Part shown: positions 54,690-64,000 of the stretch, piece by piece
Position numbering within the stretch: position 1 is the stretch's first letter
Layout of the letters: every line of letters begins with the position of its first letter
Program-made: the position numbers and the translations under genes
Assembly (NCBI RefSeq): GCF_004798865.1
Contig: NW_025335268.1
Location: forward strand, 113,489,741-113,553,740
From: Varanus komodoensis
Lineage: Eukaryota; Chordata; Lepidosauria; Squamata; Varanidae
Length of the DNA stretch: 64,000 nt
Reading direction: 5' to 3'
The notes under the pieces: generated by a model
Databases searched by the model: none
Seen by the model: the letters and a program-made list of their open reading frames with translations, nothing else
Told to the model about the DNA's origin: nothing

Positions 54690-55153
54690 CCTGGCTACCT
54701 GAACGAGCGCTTACGTCCGTATATGCCCGACCGCCCTTTGAGATCTGCGGGAGAGTCCCTTCTCCAGGAACCCTCCATGAAAGAAATTAGGAGAGTAAGT
54801 ACCCGGAGGAGGGCTTTCTCTGCGGTGGCGCCCAACCTATGGAATTCACTCCCCAAAGAGGTCCGCCTGGCACCGTCGTTACTGGTTTTTCGGCGCCAGG
54901 TAAAGACCTTTTTATTTAAACATCATTTCAATTGTTAAAACATATGATCTGGCCGGGGCAACTTCTTCTTCCTTCTCTTTCTCCTCCTATATTTTTATTT
55001 TATACTGATAATTTTAATTTTGTATTTGTAAATCAATGTATTTTTTTGTATTTTTATATTTAATGGTAATTTATTATGTACTATTGTATTTCAATGTATT
55101 TTATCATGTTGTAAGCCACCCCGAGGTTTCGGCAAGGGGCGGCATAGAAATGT

Positions 55154-55199
<46 letters not shown>
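54690..55199 (+). mobile_element. 5'-truncated L2-type LINE 3' end inserted in CR1
   Basis: An 84-codon frame (54684-54938) has RPLRSAGESLLQEPSMKEIR, TRRRAFSAVAPNLWNSLPKE and VRLAPSLLVFRRQVKTFLFK, the L2 C-terminus. The 3' UTR ends with gtaagccaccccgaggtttc, ggcaaggggcggcatagaaa and an (ATA)n tail (55156-55199). On both sides the CR1 endonuclease reading resumes within about ten residues, so the insertion point is well defined although a target duplication is not obvious. Confidence 0.87.
55156..55199 (+). repeat. (ATA)n tail of the L2
   Basis: About 14 trinucleotide units; same tail type as the inverted (TTA)n at 17108. Confidence 0.95.
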
Positions 55200-55792
55200 T
55201 ACATGTAGTGCAACTCTACCTCTCTTTTTGTCTTTTCTATTTTTCTTGAACAGGTTCTGTCCATCAGTTGCAGAGTTCCAGTCATGTGAGTCATCCTACC
55301 AAGTTTCAGTTATTCTTATAAGATCATAACTGCCCTCATGTGCTATGACCTCAAGTTTCTGTTGTTTATTTCCCATACTCTGGGCATTGGTGTAGAGAGA
55401 TCAAAGTTAATTCTCATTGTGCCATGGATTTCTTCTTATGATTTTTGGGAGATAGGTTCTGAGCCCTGCTTGAGGCTTTCTTTCTGTTGAAATATATAAG
55501 TCTTGGTCAGGTGATGGTATGTCATGCTGCACTTCTCCCTCCCCTTATGTTTCACTTTAAAGGCCACCTGATGAACTTTTTCATGTAGTGGCCAAACACA
55601 TGCTTCCCATTCTTTGCTTCTAAAAGGAGTCTCCTCCAGCACCACAGTTCAAAAGCCTTCTTCTTCTTCTTTGGGGCTCAGCCTTCCTTATGGTCCAGCT
55701 TTCACAGCCATACATTGCAACTGGGAAAGCCATAGCCTTGACTGTACACACTTTTGTCGGCAGGGTGATGTCTCTGCTTTTTAGTATGCTGT

Positions 55793-56335
55793 CTAGATTT
55801 GCCATAGCTTTCCTCCCAGGAGCAGGCATCTTTTAATTTCTTGTCTGCAGTCACTGTCTGCAGTGATCTTGAAGCCCAAGAAAATACAATCTGTCACTAC
55901 CTCCATTTCTCCCCCATGTATTTGCCAGGAAGTGATAGGACTGGATGCCATGATCTTAGTTTTCATGATGTTCAGTTTCAAGCCAACTTTTGCATCTCCT
56001 CTTTCACCCCCATGAAGAGGCTCTTTAGTTCCTCTTCCCAGAGTGGTATCATCTGCATATCTGAGGTTGTTGATATTTCTCCCAGCAATCTTAATTCCAA
56101 CTTGTGATTCATCCAGCCCTGCCTTTCTCATGATGTGCTCTGCATGTAAGTTAAATAGGCAGGGCAACTGTATACAGCCTTGCCGTACTCCTTTTTCAAT
56201 TTTGAACCAATCAGTGGTTCCATGTCCAGTTCTCACTGTTGCTTCTTGACCCGCATACAGGTTTCTCAAGAGACAAATAAGATGGTCTGGTACTCCCAGC
56301 TCTTTAAGAACTTGCCACAATTTGTTCTGATCCAT
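55793..56335 (-). pseudogene. BovB reverse transcriptase palm and thumb
   Basis: Open over 180 codons: MDQNKLWQVLKELGVPDHLI, EKGVRQGCIQLPCLFNLHAE and the catalytic YADD (residues 93-96) in NNLRYADDTTL, then GLKLNIMKTKIMASSPITSW and DCIFLGFKITADSDCRQEIK. The next frame (55829-55620) continues with MANLDSILKSRDITLPTKVC and AMYGCESWTIRKAE. The catalytic box is intact, but upstream RT is broken by two insertions. Confidence 0.9.
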
Positions 56336-56365
56336 ACAATCAAAGGCTTTAGCATAGTCAATGAA

Positions 56366-56751
56366 TGCCTCAGTTCACGACCAAATTGGGTTGCGAACAG
56401 AAATTTCATAAAAATTTTGTCTCAGGTCGCAAACTCCACATCGGTTGATGATTGCGGTTGTGCTCGGGGGTGGGGGGGAGATGGTCACGATCGTGCTGGG
56501 GGGGGGGGGGAGTTGGCCGGGGGTGTGGGGGGGGGGGGGGGGGAGATGGCCATGATCTTTGTTGTTCTTTGTTACTTAGTTGTTCTTTGTCACTTTGTTT
56601 CTATTTTTTGTGATTAAAAAAATGGTTACAGAACAGATTAACCTTATTTACCTTGAACGTTATGGGGAAATTTGACTTGGCTAATGACCAATTTGGGTCA
56701 TGACCAGAGTCATGGAATGGATTAAGTTTGTGAGGCAAGGTACCACTGTAG
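56366..56751 (-). mobile_element. Tigger-like (Tc1/mariner) MITE with G-rich array
   Basis: The right end ggcaaggtaccactg is followed by ta and resumed BovB text, giving terminal cagtggtacc as in Tigger-type elements with TA target. The left end has only cctcagttcacgaccaaatt, so the outer terminal bases and a few BovB bases were lost. Inner echoes agree: ttgggttgcgaacagaaatt on the left and caatttgggtcatgaccaga on the right. It holds two long G runs (56499-56511 and 56527-56543) with repeated agatggtcacgatc-like units. No transposase. Confidence 0.75.
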
Positions 56752-56952
56752 ATGTTTTTCTGGAACTCCCTAGCTTTCTCCATGATCCAGCGTATGTTGG
56801 CAACTTGATCTCTAGTTCCTCTGCCTCTTCGAAATCCTGCCTGTACTTCTGGTAGTTCTCTGTTGGAGCCTAGCTTGTAGGATCTTGAGCATAACTGCAA
56901 GCATGTGAAATGAGTGCAATGGTGCAGTAGTTCAAACATTCTTTGGCATTGC

Positions 56953-57582
56953 CCTTCTGTTGTGAGGTTGTAACTCACTCATCTAATTAACTCACACTGA
57001 AGTCGGCAATACAACTAGAGTCTTTTATTGCTACTTTCTACAAGATTTACAATACTACAGATAAGCACTACTGCAAAGGTCTAAACAAGTCAGTTGCTTC
57101 TCCCTTTTTGATGTCTCTGGGGAGCCCACGTGGGATTAGCTTTTCCTGTCACGTCTTTCCGCTCTTGGGTGGGACAAAGCTTTATCTTGTCTTTTTTGTT
57201 CCAATTGTCTTAAGCTACGTCTAAGATTAGCGTCGACTAAGGAAGGCCCACTTCCTGTATCTCCTGGAACCTGTCCAGGAGTCACAGCATCAGGAGGTGG
57301 GGGGGCATCTGGCTCACACTCCTCAGAGTCAGAATGAGGAGAAGTCTCCCATTCAGAAGCCTCATGAGCAGGCTGAGACAGGGCTGTTTGTTCAGGTGGC
57401 AAAGGGTCATGATGTGGGAGAGCTATTTGTTCGGTCGTTCCCAAGTTGGGCTGTGGAGGGGTCATTTGGCTACTGGGCCCCAAGAATAAGTCATCTTGCT
57501 CTATTGTCTGATTCTCATTTTGAATGTTTGACTCTTTCTGGTGAGGTGCCATCTCTGTCAAGCCATCAGGCATGATACCTTC
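56953..57582 (-). mobile_element. Solo LTR in BovB (fossil)
   Basis: ccttc at 56953-56957 and 57578-57582 is a 5-bp target duplication around a 620-bp body (56958-57577). Minus orientation is supported by an aataaaagactctag polyadenylation-type signal near 57010-57030, close to the 3' end. Plus-strand termini are tgttgtgagg and catgata. Inside, minus-strand 57577-57136 is an open frame of about 147 codons, rich in P, E, D and Q with a basic end (RRSLRQLEQKRQDKAL), like the tail of a Gypsy-type pol that runs into the LTR. The family is tentative. It looks whole as a solo LTR. Confidence 0.75.
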
Positions 57583-57651
57583 TTTGGAATTGGAATGTAA
57601 ACTGACCTTTTCCAATCCTGTGGCTACTGCTGAGTTTTCCAAATTTGCTGG

Positions 57652-57656
<5 letters not shown>

Positions 57657-57682
<26 letters not shown>

Positions 57683-57718
57683 AGTGTCTGATAAATAAAT
57701 AAGTAAGTAAGTAAGTAT
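57657..57718 (+). repeat. (TTTA)n / (TAAG)n microsatellite inside BovB
   Basis: tttatttatttatttattta, a short unique piece, then ataaataaataagtaagtaa. It replaces about 50 bases of BovB RT. Confidence 0.9.
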
Positions 57719-57878
57719 TAAGGATTTTGGGATTTTGAATAGCTTAGCTGGAATACTGTCTCCTCCATTAGCTTTGTTGTTGCTAAGACTTCCTAAGGCC
57801 CACTTGACTTCAGATCCCAGGATGTCTGACTTGAGGTCAGCAACCACTCCATTGTGGTTATCAGGGACGTTCTTTCTT

Positions 57879-58139
57879 TTATAGTTCTTCTGTGTAATCT
57901 TGCCACCTCTTCTTAATCTCCTCTGCCTCTTTTAGGTCCCTGCCAGATTTGCCATTTATCATGCCCATCTTTGCATGAAATGTTCCCTTCATGTCTCCAA
58001 TATTCTTGAAGAGATCTCTATTGTTTCCATCTATTTCTTTACACTGTTCATTTAAGAAGGCTTTCTTATCTCTTCTAGCTATTCTCTGGAATTCTGCATT
58101 CAGTTGGGTGTATCTTTCCCTTTCTCCCTTGTCTTTCAC
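57879..58139 (-). pseudogene. BovB endonuclease-RT linker
   Basis: Reads MKDKGERERYTQLNAEFQRI, AFLNEQCKEIDGNNRD, LFKNIGDMKGTFHAKMGMIN and EEIKKRWQDYTEEL, the conserved BovB linker before RT. Confidence 0.88.
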
Positions 58140-58241
58140 TTCCTTTTCCCCTTATTTGTAATTGGATTGTTTTAGTTGCTACTTCTTGTGCAATGTTGCA
58201 AACCTCCATCCGTAGTTCTTCAGGCACTCTGTCTATCAGAT

Positions 58242-59041
58242 CTAATTCCTTAAATCTATTTGTTCCTCTACTGTATATTCATCAGGAATATGATTTAGGT
58301 CATACCTGAGTGACCTAGTGCTTTTCCCTACTTTCTTCAATTTAAGCCTAAATTTTGCAATGAGAAGCTCATAATCTGAGCCACAGTCAGCTCCTGGTCT
58401 AGTTTTTACTGACTGTATAGAGCTTCTCCATCTTTGGCTGCAGAGCACATAGTCAATCTGATTTCTGTGTTGATCGTCTGGTGATGTCCATGCGTAGCGT
58501 TGTCTCTTGGGTTGTTGGAAAACAGTGTTTGCTATGACCATCATATTCTCTTGACAAAATTCTTCCAGCCTGTGCCCTGCTTCATTTTCTACTCCAAGGC
58601 CAAATTTGCCTGTTATTCTGGTTATCTTTTGGCTTCCTGCTTTAGCATTCCAATCCCCCATGATAATATGGACATCATTTTTGGAGTTAATTCTAGAAGG
58701 TGTTGTAGGCCTTCATAGAACCGGTCAACTTCAGCTGCTTCAGCATCAGTGGTTGGGGCACAGACTTGGACTATTGTGATGTTGAATGGTTTGCCTTGGA
58801 TTCGAACTGAGATCATTCTGTCATTTTGGAGACTGTATCCCAGTACTGCTTTTCCTACTCATTTATTTACTATAAAGGCTACTCCATTTCTTCTGAGGGA
58901 TTCTTGCCCACAGTAGTATACCTGATGGTCATCTGAATTAAATTCACCCATTCCTGTCCATTTTAGTTCACTGATTCCCAAGATGTTGATGTTCAGTCTT
59001 GTTTTCTCATGTTTGACCACATCCAGCTTGCCTTGATTCAT
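58242..59041 (-). pseudogene. BovB APE-type endonuclease
   Basis: Three overlapping frames give the domain in order. 59041-58859: LNINILGISELKWTGMGEFN, the 'E' box. 58816-58622: MISVRIQGKPFNITIVQVCA, then RFYEGLQHLLELTP. 58661-58242: MGDWNAKAGSQKITRITGKF, HRNQIDYVLCSQRWRSSIQS and PGADCGSDYELLIAKFRLKL. The D and N of GDWNAK are kept, but the final SDH histidine is tyrosine, as in copy 1. At least two frameshifts. Confidence 0.9.
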
Positions 59042-59454
59042 AGATCTTACGTTCCAGGTTCCTATGGAGTATAGATCTTTACAGCATCAGACTTTCCTTT
59101 CACCACCAGATACATCCACAGCTGAGTGTCCTTTCGGCTTTGACCCAGTCGCTTCATTCTTTCTGGTGCTACTAGTACTAGCCCTCTGCTCTTCCCCAGT
59201 AGCACATTGGACACCTTCCGACCTGAGGGGCTTATCTTTCAGAGTCATATCTCTTTGCCTTTTGGTACTGTCCATGGGGTTTTCATGGCAAGGATACTGG
59301 AGTGAGTTGCCATTTCCTTCTTTTGTCAGAGCTCTCTGCTATGACCTGTCCATCTTGGGTGTCCCTGCACAGCATAGCTCATAGCTTCATTGAGCTAAAC
59401 AAGCCCCTTCGCCATGACAAGGCAGTGATCCATGTAGGGGTATGCAACAGGTAA

Positions 59455-60290
59455 TCTCCCACAACTATCACTTTTCTCCTTTTGGGGTTGCAAACTTTAG
59501 TATCTTTTTCCATTTTTGATAGGCCTTTTATCTCTTTTTCAGGTTCTTAGTGTGTCATCTAGTTCTTTCACAATGGGTTTTTCACACATCTTTTCCTCAA
59601 GTAAAGCAGTTCGAGAGTTTTACTGCTTCCACTGGTGGAGAGTGTCTTCTAGGTCTTCCGCAACTAATTATCACTCTGTTCCAGGGAGTTTCCTCATTTT
59701 CCCTTCCCTCAGAGTTCTCTTCTTCTGCCTCACCTTGCTGATACTCTTCTTGCTATATTTAGCTCCACTACTCTGTCTAAAACCTCTTAGTTTTCTTTTA
59801 TTATCTTGAGGGTGTACACTCGCTGCTCTAGTGCCCCCACCTTTTCTTCTAGCAAGAGCTTGCACTTGTTGCATGTGTAGGTCATGTTGCTCTCAGGTAA
59901 GAAAATAAACATTGCACAGTTGTTGCAGGTCACCACAGAGTCCACTGTTGCAGAGTCTCCTTGCTCCATTGTTTGTGCAACCTTAGTGATTCTGTCTTAG
60001 GGGGCTGTTGTGACAACTGGTGCCTTCTCCTGTATTCACTAAAAGTTAACAACACAGACCTACTTGTAAACAGGAGTGTGTTGCAAGTGCGTGTGTATGG
60101 GGGTGGGCGAGAACTAAGGTGAAATAAAGAAGAGGAAAAAAGCGGTAAAAATATTAGGAATCTCCCCCACCAAACTCCTCTGCCAAACTCCTGTTTGCCC
60201 TCTCTGGTCACTCACTCACTGGGAGCTTGGCTGCTTGTATCCCAGAGGCCCTAGACCAGCTTGCTCTGCTCTGCTAGGAGTCAGGAACTA
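59455..60290 (-). mobile_element. CR1 5' UTR and ORF1 N-terminus
   Basis: Minus-strand ORF1 starts at 59969: MEQGDSATVDSVVTCNNCAM, then ESNMTYTCNKCKLLLEEKVG and ALEQRV. This is a CxxC…CxxC zinc-binding pair followed by a leucine-rich coiled coil, the N-terminus of CR1 ORF1. 60290-59970 is its leader, including the 'gagtgagtgaccagagaggg' stretch. Because CR1 copies are usually 5'-truncated, a preserved 5' end is uncommon. It most likely belongs to the same CR1 as 55620-53890, with BovB inserted between them. Confidence 0.75.
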
Positions 60291-61494
60291 GAATACATCA
60301 CCCCACCCATATAACTGCAGCTAGTTGATGAGGCCACTCCCCTTCAGTTAATCAGCAATCATACTGTTTTTCAGACAGTTCCATACAATTCAGGAAAAAG
60401 ATGAGCTGAACCCTAGAAAGATTGTCCTTTTTAAGATTTCCATTATTTTGAAATTCTAAATATGATTATGAATACTATACATACAACATTTGTGAAAAAT
60501 GCCTATTTGACCTTTATGTTCTTATTGTCTAATGTTTATTCAGAATTAAGCCCCACTATGTTCACAGAGGTTTCCTCTCTACTAAACATGTGGAGGATTG
60601 CATCTTTACAGCACAATCGTATGTATATTGATTTGTAAGTCTCACTATGCTTAACTGGGCTTTTTTGACCATGTCTATGTGTGCATATGTACATATGTGC
60701 AGAGTATACATACATTCCTAACTGTCATGTGCATGGGCTTTTAATCAAGCATTATAGTGTGCAATAGCAGGAACTGAGGTGGGAAAAGCAATAGACAATC
60801 AGCCAGAAATTAAAATAGTTTTGTATTTATTACAAAAATATAAAAAAGACATACAGGTACAGCATTTGAATGGGACAGGCAGTGATTTGGTTATCTCTGA
60901 TGTGAGGGAAAGAGGGTGGGGAGAGGGAGAGAGACCTTAACCCATTTACTCTCTTGTCTCTGCCTCTGCGAGAGAGGAAGAACTGGGTGATGTGTTTCAA
61001 AACAATGGCGTAGGAAAGGTTGATACTAATGAGATAGGAAGTATATAGAAAAAGATAGACATGCACTGCACATAGTCTAATTGGGTCAGTGAAGGGATCA
61101 GGATGTAAACATCCTGGCTCACTGAAACACAGGTAGATTGTTAAACATAGTAAAGCAAAAAGAAAGTGAGATAAATGAATGAGAGATCAATAAGATTGAA
61201 GGGAAAATACTACCTCTTGCAAAACAAGTGGTTGGGAGTTTTTCCTCAATGATCTGCCTTAATCCAGGAATTAATCTCTGGGACTAAAGCACTGGATTTG
61301 TGTAAAATGTTCCTTACAAAGATTCCCTTACAGTTGGGTTAAACAGGATTGCAATCTGTTTTCTATTAGCATTCTATTTATAAACAATCATGGAGAACTG
61401 AGAGTTGAGTATGCCCTTTAGGTTCCCTTGGAACTAAACAGAAGAAAATTCAAACTGGTTTCTCCTTGAAGCCTCCAAGAACAGAGTGTACTAA
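60291..61494. other. Unclassified stretch with old repeat motif
   Basis: 60540-60665 has 'cagaattaagccccactatg' and 'aatcgtatgtatattgattt gtaagtctcactatg'-type motifs of the common squamate repeat. No gene. Confidence 0.4.
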
Positions 61495-61497
61495 AAT

Positions 61498-61580
61498 TAT
61501 TATTTTTATTATTCATTACATTTCTATATCATCCATAGCCGAAGTTCTCTGGGCAGTTCACAACATTTAAGTCACCCATC
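61498..61580 (-). repeat. L2-like 3' end remnant
   Basis: tacatttctatatcatccat … ctgggcagttcacaacattt is an antisense L2-like LINE terminus, as at 26195-26265. Confidence 0.5.
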
Positions 61581-61794
61581 CAAATTTCAACTAGGCCCAA
61601 CCCTGCTTAGCTTCCAAGTTTAAGGAAGGATCAGACACTTCAAGGATATATGAAATAAGTGAAGCTTTCTTACTAAATAGGGGAAACTTCCTGGTAAGGA
61701 GATGCTTGAATAATTGGAAAGAATTCCCTTCCCAGGTCTTACATTTGAGGAAGATTGCTTCCCCTGTTCAAAAAAAATTAAAATTGGAGGTATA

Positions 61795-61870
61795 TAAATC
61801 AGTTTTTTCCAATTGATACCCTCCAGATATGCTAAACTGCAACTGCCATCAGCTCTAGGCAGCAGGGTGT
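61795..61870 (+). repeat. MITE remnant
   Basis: ccaattgataccctccagat, then gcaactgccatcagctctag: the 'ccctccagatg…actcccatcag' family. Confidence 0.5.
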
Positions 61871-62009
61871 TCACTACAAATGTAGAGAAGATACTCATAT
61901 GCCTGTATCAGGTATAGTTCCTTCGACTTGATGAATGTGAATAAATATCCATGATGTGGGCATTAGTAGCAGTGAGTTCACCTGGAGCTTTCTTTCTCAA
62001 AGCTCTAGA

Positions 62010-62150
62010 TCTGCAGTGGACAACTAATGGCTATCCAGCTGCTTTATCCACAACTACCATCATCCCTTGCCAGCATATCTAATGGTGGAGGATGATGGGA
62101 TTTGAAGATCAAAATATTGATGGGTCATAAGTTGTCAATCCCTTTTTTAG
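62010..62150 (+). repeat. MITE remnant with inverted ends
   Basis: ctgcagtggacaactaatgg … acaactaccatcatcccttg … gatgatgggatttgaagatc … cataagttgtcaatcccttt. The two halves are partly complementary, as expected of a small terminal-inverted-repeat element about 140 bp long. Confidence 0.5.
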
Positions 62151-63811
62151 ATATTTCAATCAGCGTATGTGCCTGGATTACTTGATTTCCTTAGGATTCC
62201 TTCCTTGACTTCCTTAGTAATAAAACAAAATATTCTGGAGATCCCAGGCTGGCTTGCTCACCTGTGGAAACTGCTCCCACATTCTGTTAATGGAGAACAG
62301 GAATGACGAAAGTGCAGTTCTGTGTCCCTCGCTCAGGCAACTGTTAAAAAGCAGAAATAGGAATTTGGACATAAACCCAAATGAAAGGTATGTGATTTAA
62401 CTCTGAATAAATATGTTTAGGATCAAGCCTAAAATATAAACTATATTTTAGTTATAAACTTTACATATAAATGATTCAAAATATAAACTTTTTTTCTCTC
62501 TGTGAGAAACAGGAGATGGGTAAGTTTTCACCTGATGAAGGCTGCATTCCCTTTTGGTTAATCTCTTGGGAGCAAATCAGTGGGGTCAAAGCCTAGAATC
62601 ATCATGGGTAGATTCTTTCCTCTTTCTTCCCATGCAGTGGGATTCCAGGGAAGGGAAAAAGTATCTCTTGCCATAGCTTTGGACAAGAACAGAGAGAGGG
62701 CTTTAGAAAGGCCAAAGGCAGACTGTGGCCCTGGGTCCAGACGTTGCCTGTTTCTCTCTGGCAGCCCACCCCCCACCTTAAATCTGCCACATTCTGCCTT
62801 TGCCTAACTTACTAATTTTGAATGCTTTTCTGCCCTGAAGTGGCATCTGTTTCCCAGGGTGGCCAAAGGAAGCATTTGTTTATTGCACATAATTTTGTTT
62901 TTTAAGCAGTTATTATATAATTACCTGTTTTGTTGTTGTTTCTTCATGGGTATAATATCATCAGAGGTTAAATGGTTGTGTATACATACAAAAACATGCC
63001 CTTTTAGAAAAGCAAAGGCTTGTAAAAGAGTCTGCCCTCTCCTCTGGTGGAATTGTAAACAGATTTTTCATCTGCTCCTCTTTATTCCTGACTTCTCTTC
63101 ATGTTATTACAGAAATGGATAGCAGCCGCTACCTAGAAGGGATCAAATAATTGCAATTGAAGGTGAAGAGTGTGTATGTGTGTTTGTGTAGTTAACTATA
63201 ATTGAGTTTCTTTCCCAGGGATTTGATGCAAGCATTGAAGAGAAATAGTCCACCCATCTTTGCTGGTGGTATCAGAGCAATGTAAAATCATTATATTAAA
63301 TTCAGCACACAATGTCTCCAGGGGAAATTGTAGGGTTGATTTAACCAAACAACCACCCCACCAAAGAAAGAGAAAGAGAAGTGGGGTGGGGGAGAAATAA
63401 CACAGTTCCTTTCAAGACAGCCTTCAATAGAAGGTATTTTCTCTTACAGTGGAGTGAAACCCTGAGATTACAATCACTGTTGTTTGTGTTGGGTTAAAAC
63501 TCTGCTGAAATCAAGCTTCATTTGTAGAAAGTGGGGGGATGGGCTGGAGGCATGGGGTGGGGGTGTTTTGTTTTTTGGTGCAATCTGCTAAAAGGATTGC
63601 ATTATTTCACAAACTTCACATCCAAATATCTTAGGTCCAATACATGCTGGACCACTGATTTGTCAAATTCCTCTAGGACAACCTTAATTTAAACCAACAA
63701 CAGTTCCTTCCTATTAAAAGATCTCAGCTCCAAGGTATCAGTCCATAAATTCTAGAGAAACATTTGCAGCAAATAGAAGACATCCATCTTCGGATTCTGC
63801 AAGAGGGGAGG
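62151..63811. other. Unclassified non-coding stretch
   Basis: No gene. 63190-63340 is non-repetitive and could be a conserved non-coding element. The remainder has purine-rich runs near 63360-63400. Confidence 0.35.
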
Positions 63812-63822
63812 GGAAGGAAGGA

Positions 63823-63881
<59 letters not shown>

Positions 63882-63884
63882 CAT
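63812..63884 (+). repeat. (GGAA)n to (GGCA)n microsatellite
   Basis: A short ggaa run passes into about 15 gcag/ggca units. Confidence 0.95.
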
Positions 63885-63984
63885 CAGAAGACCTAGTTTC
63901 ATATTCAGTCTTTTAACAAGTTGTGGTTGGATTCCCCAGCAGGATTCAAATGGAGCTCTTTTCTTGGTGAATTGGCGGCATACG

Positions 63985-64000
63985 GGGGGGGGGGGGGGGG
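63985..64000 (+). repeat. Terminal poly-G run
   Basis: The window ends in an unbroken run of about 16 G. It may be a real homopolymer or a sequencing or assembly artefact; the true end is outside the window. Confidence 0.7.

Larger units (their letters stand above)
53890..55620 (-). mobile_element. CR1 (L3-like) LINE: endonuclease to start of RT, interrupted by L2
   Basis: Minus-strand order: 55390-55205 reads TNAQSMGNKQQKLEVIAHEG, ITETWWDDSHDWN-like text and KKRGRVALHYM. After the L2 insertion, 54680-54580 reads EEELSTPTESIWLNLKEAKK and GMYYRLPSQKED. Then 54164-53920 reads NSYFTSVLSYKK, KIDKQMIKAYLDGMNTFKSP and GPDE. These are the CR1 endonuclease boxes and the lead-in to RT. 55620-55400 is probably the upstream ORF1-endonuclease junction. 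RT proper is missing. Several frame breaks; old. Confidence 0.82.
55622..59445 (-). mobile_element. BovB-type RTE LINE, copy 2, nearly full but 3'-less
   Basis: Minus-strand order: leader (59445-59090), endonuclease (59041-58242), linker (58139-57740), RT (57650-55793) and the start of the 3' region (to about 55622). The last 320 or so bases of BovB, present in copy 1 at 8770-9088, are absent here. Loss of the 3' end is unusual for a LINE and implies a later deletion or rearrangement. A Tigger-like MITE (56366-56751) and a solo LTR (56958-57577) sit in the RT. A microsatellite (57657-57718) replaces a short BovB segment. Several frame breaks. Confidence 0.92.

Noticed and set aside
50276-55620. 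Treating the two CR1 fragments as one element
   Set aside because: They are adjacent in RT order but about 90 residues and 3 kb apart with no identifiable insertion between; kept separate, with the link noted as possible.
56180-56617. 145-codon plus-strand frame
   Set aside because: Antisense of BovB RT running into the G-rich MITE array; glycine-rich end is a translation of G runs.
63812-63884. CRISPR-like or minisatellite array
   Set aside because: A pure tetranucleotide microsatellite with no spacers, in a vertebrate context.
1-64000. Polinton or other large DNA virus-like element
   Set aside because: No protein-primed polymerase, ATPase, capsid or long terminal inverted repeats were seen.
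1-64000. Any intact host gene
   Set aside because: No reading frame outside transposable elements shows a recognisable family, and no plausible exon series was found on either strand.

Overview
The window looks like nuclear DNA from a squamate reptile, most likely a lizard; I cannot go below that rank. The evidence is the repeat mix: BovB-type RTE LINEs, two kinds of CR1, L2-type LINEs with (ATA)n tails, squamate-style L1, DIRS tyrosine-recombinase retrotransposons, CORE/MIR-like tRNA SINEs, hAT-type MITEs and a retroviral relic. I see no host protein-coding exon, no rRNA or functional tRNA gene and no CRISPR. Almost every recognisable coding stretch belongs to a transposable element, so the window reads as intergenic or intronic DNA.

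Layout. 1-400: edge of an L2 and a CR1 fragment. 400-7645: mostly unclassified DNA with small MITE/SINE pieces. 7646-9097: a BovB copy with a 9-bp target duplication and internal deletions. 10865-12345: CR1 copy 1, with an in-frame deletion in its RT. 15050-15690: L2 fragment. 15881-22650: two DIRS fragments in the same orientation, flanking an LTR-like piece and an env-3'LTR retroviral relic whose LTR carries a hAT MITE. 22650-36590: unclassified DNA with SINEs, two well-bounded hAT MITEs (29563-29981 and 32066-32590) and a tiny LINE insertion with a 15-bp duplication.

36590-41300: a long L2 (minus strand) split by a 1.9-kb CR1. 42217-42501: a short young L1 3' end with a 17-bp duplication. 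45098-46782: an L1 deletion derivative, bounded by an 8-bp duplication, whose ORF1 head is fused in frame to the ORF2 tail as a 458-codon open frame. 46855-49930: an older L1 of a different subfamily. 50276-50885: CR1 fragment. 53890-60290: the deepest nest. Here a CR1 is apparently interrupted by a BovB, which itself holds a Tigger-like MITE and a 620-bp solo LTR, while an L2 3' end sits in the CR1 endonuclease region. 60290-64000: unclassified DNA with minor repeats, an (AGGC)n array and a terminal G run.

How the parts relate. The elements are not a pathway; they are layers of insertion. The clearest biological leads are four. (1) The ORF1-ORF2 fused L1. (2) A tyrosine in place of the expected SDH catalytic histidine in the endonuclease of both BovB copies. 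(3) The matching inverted-arm architecture of the two DIRS ends around unrelated cores. (4) Several short non-repetitive AT-rich stretches that could be conserved non-coding elements. Family assignments come from protein and terminal motifs read by eye; no database search was run.
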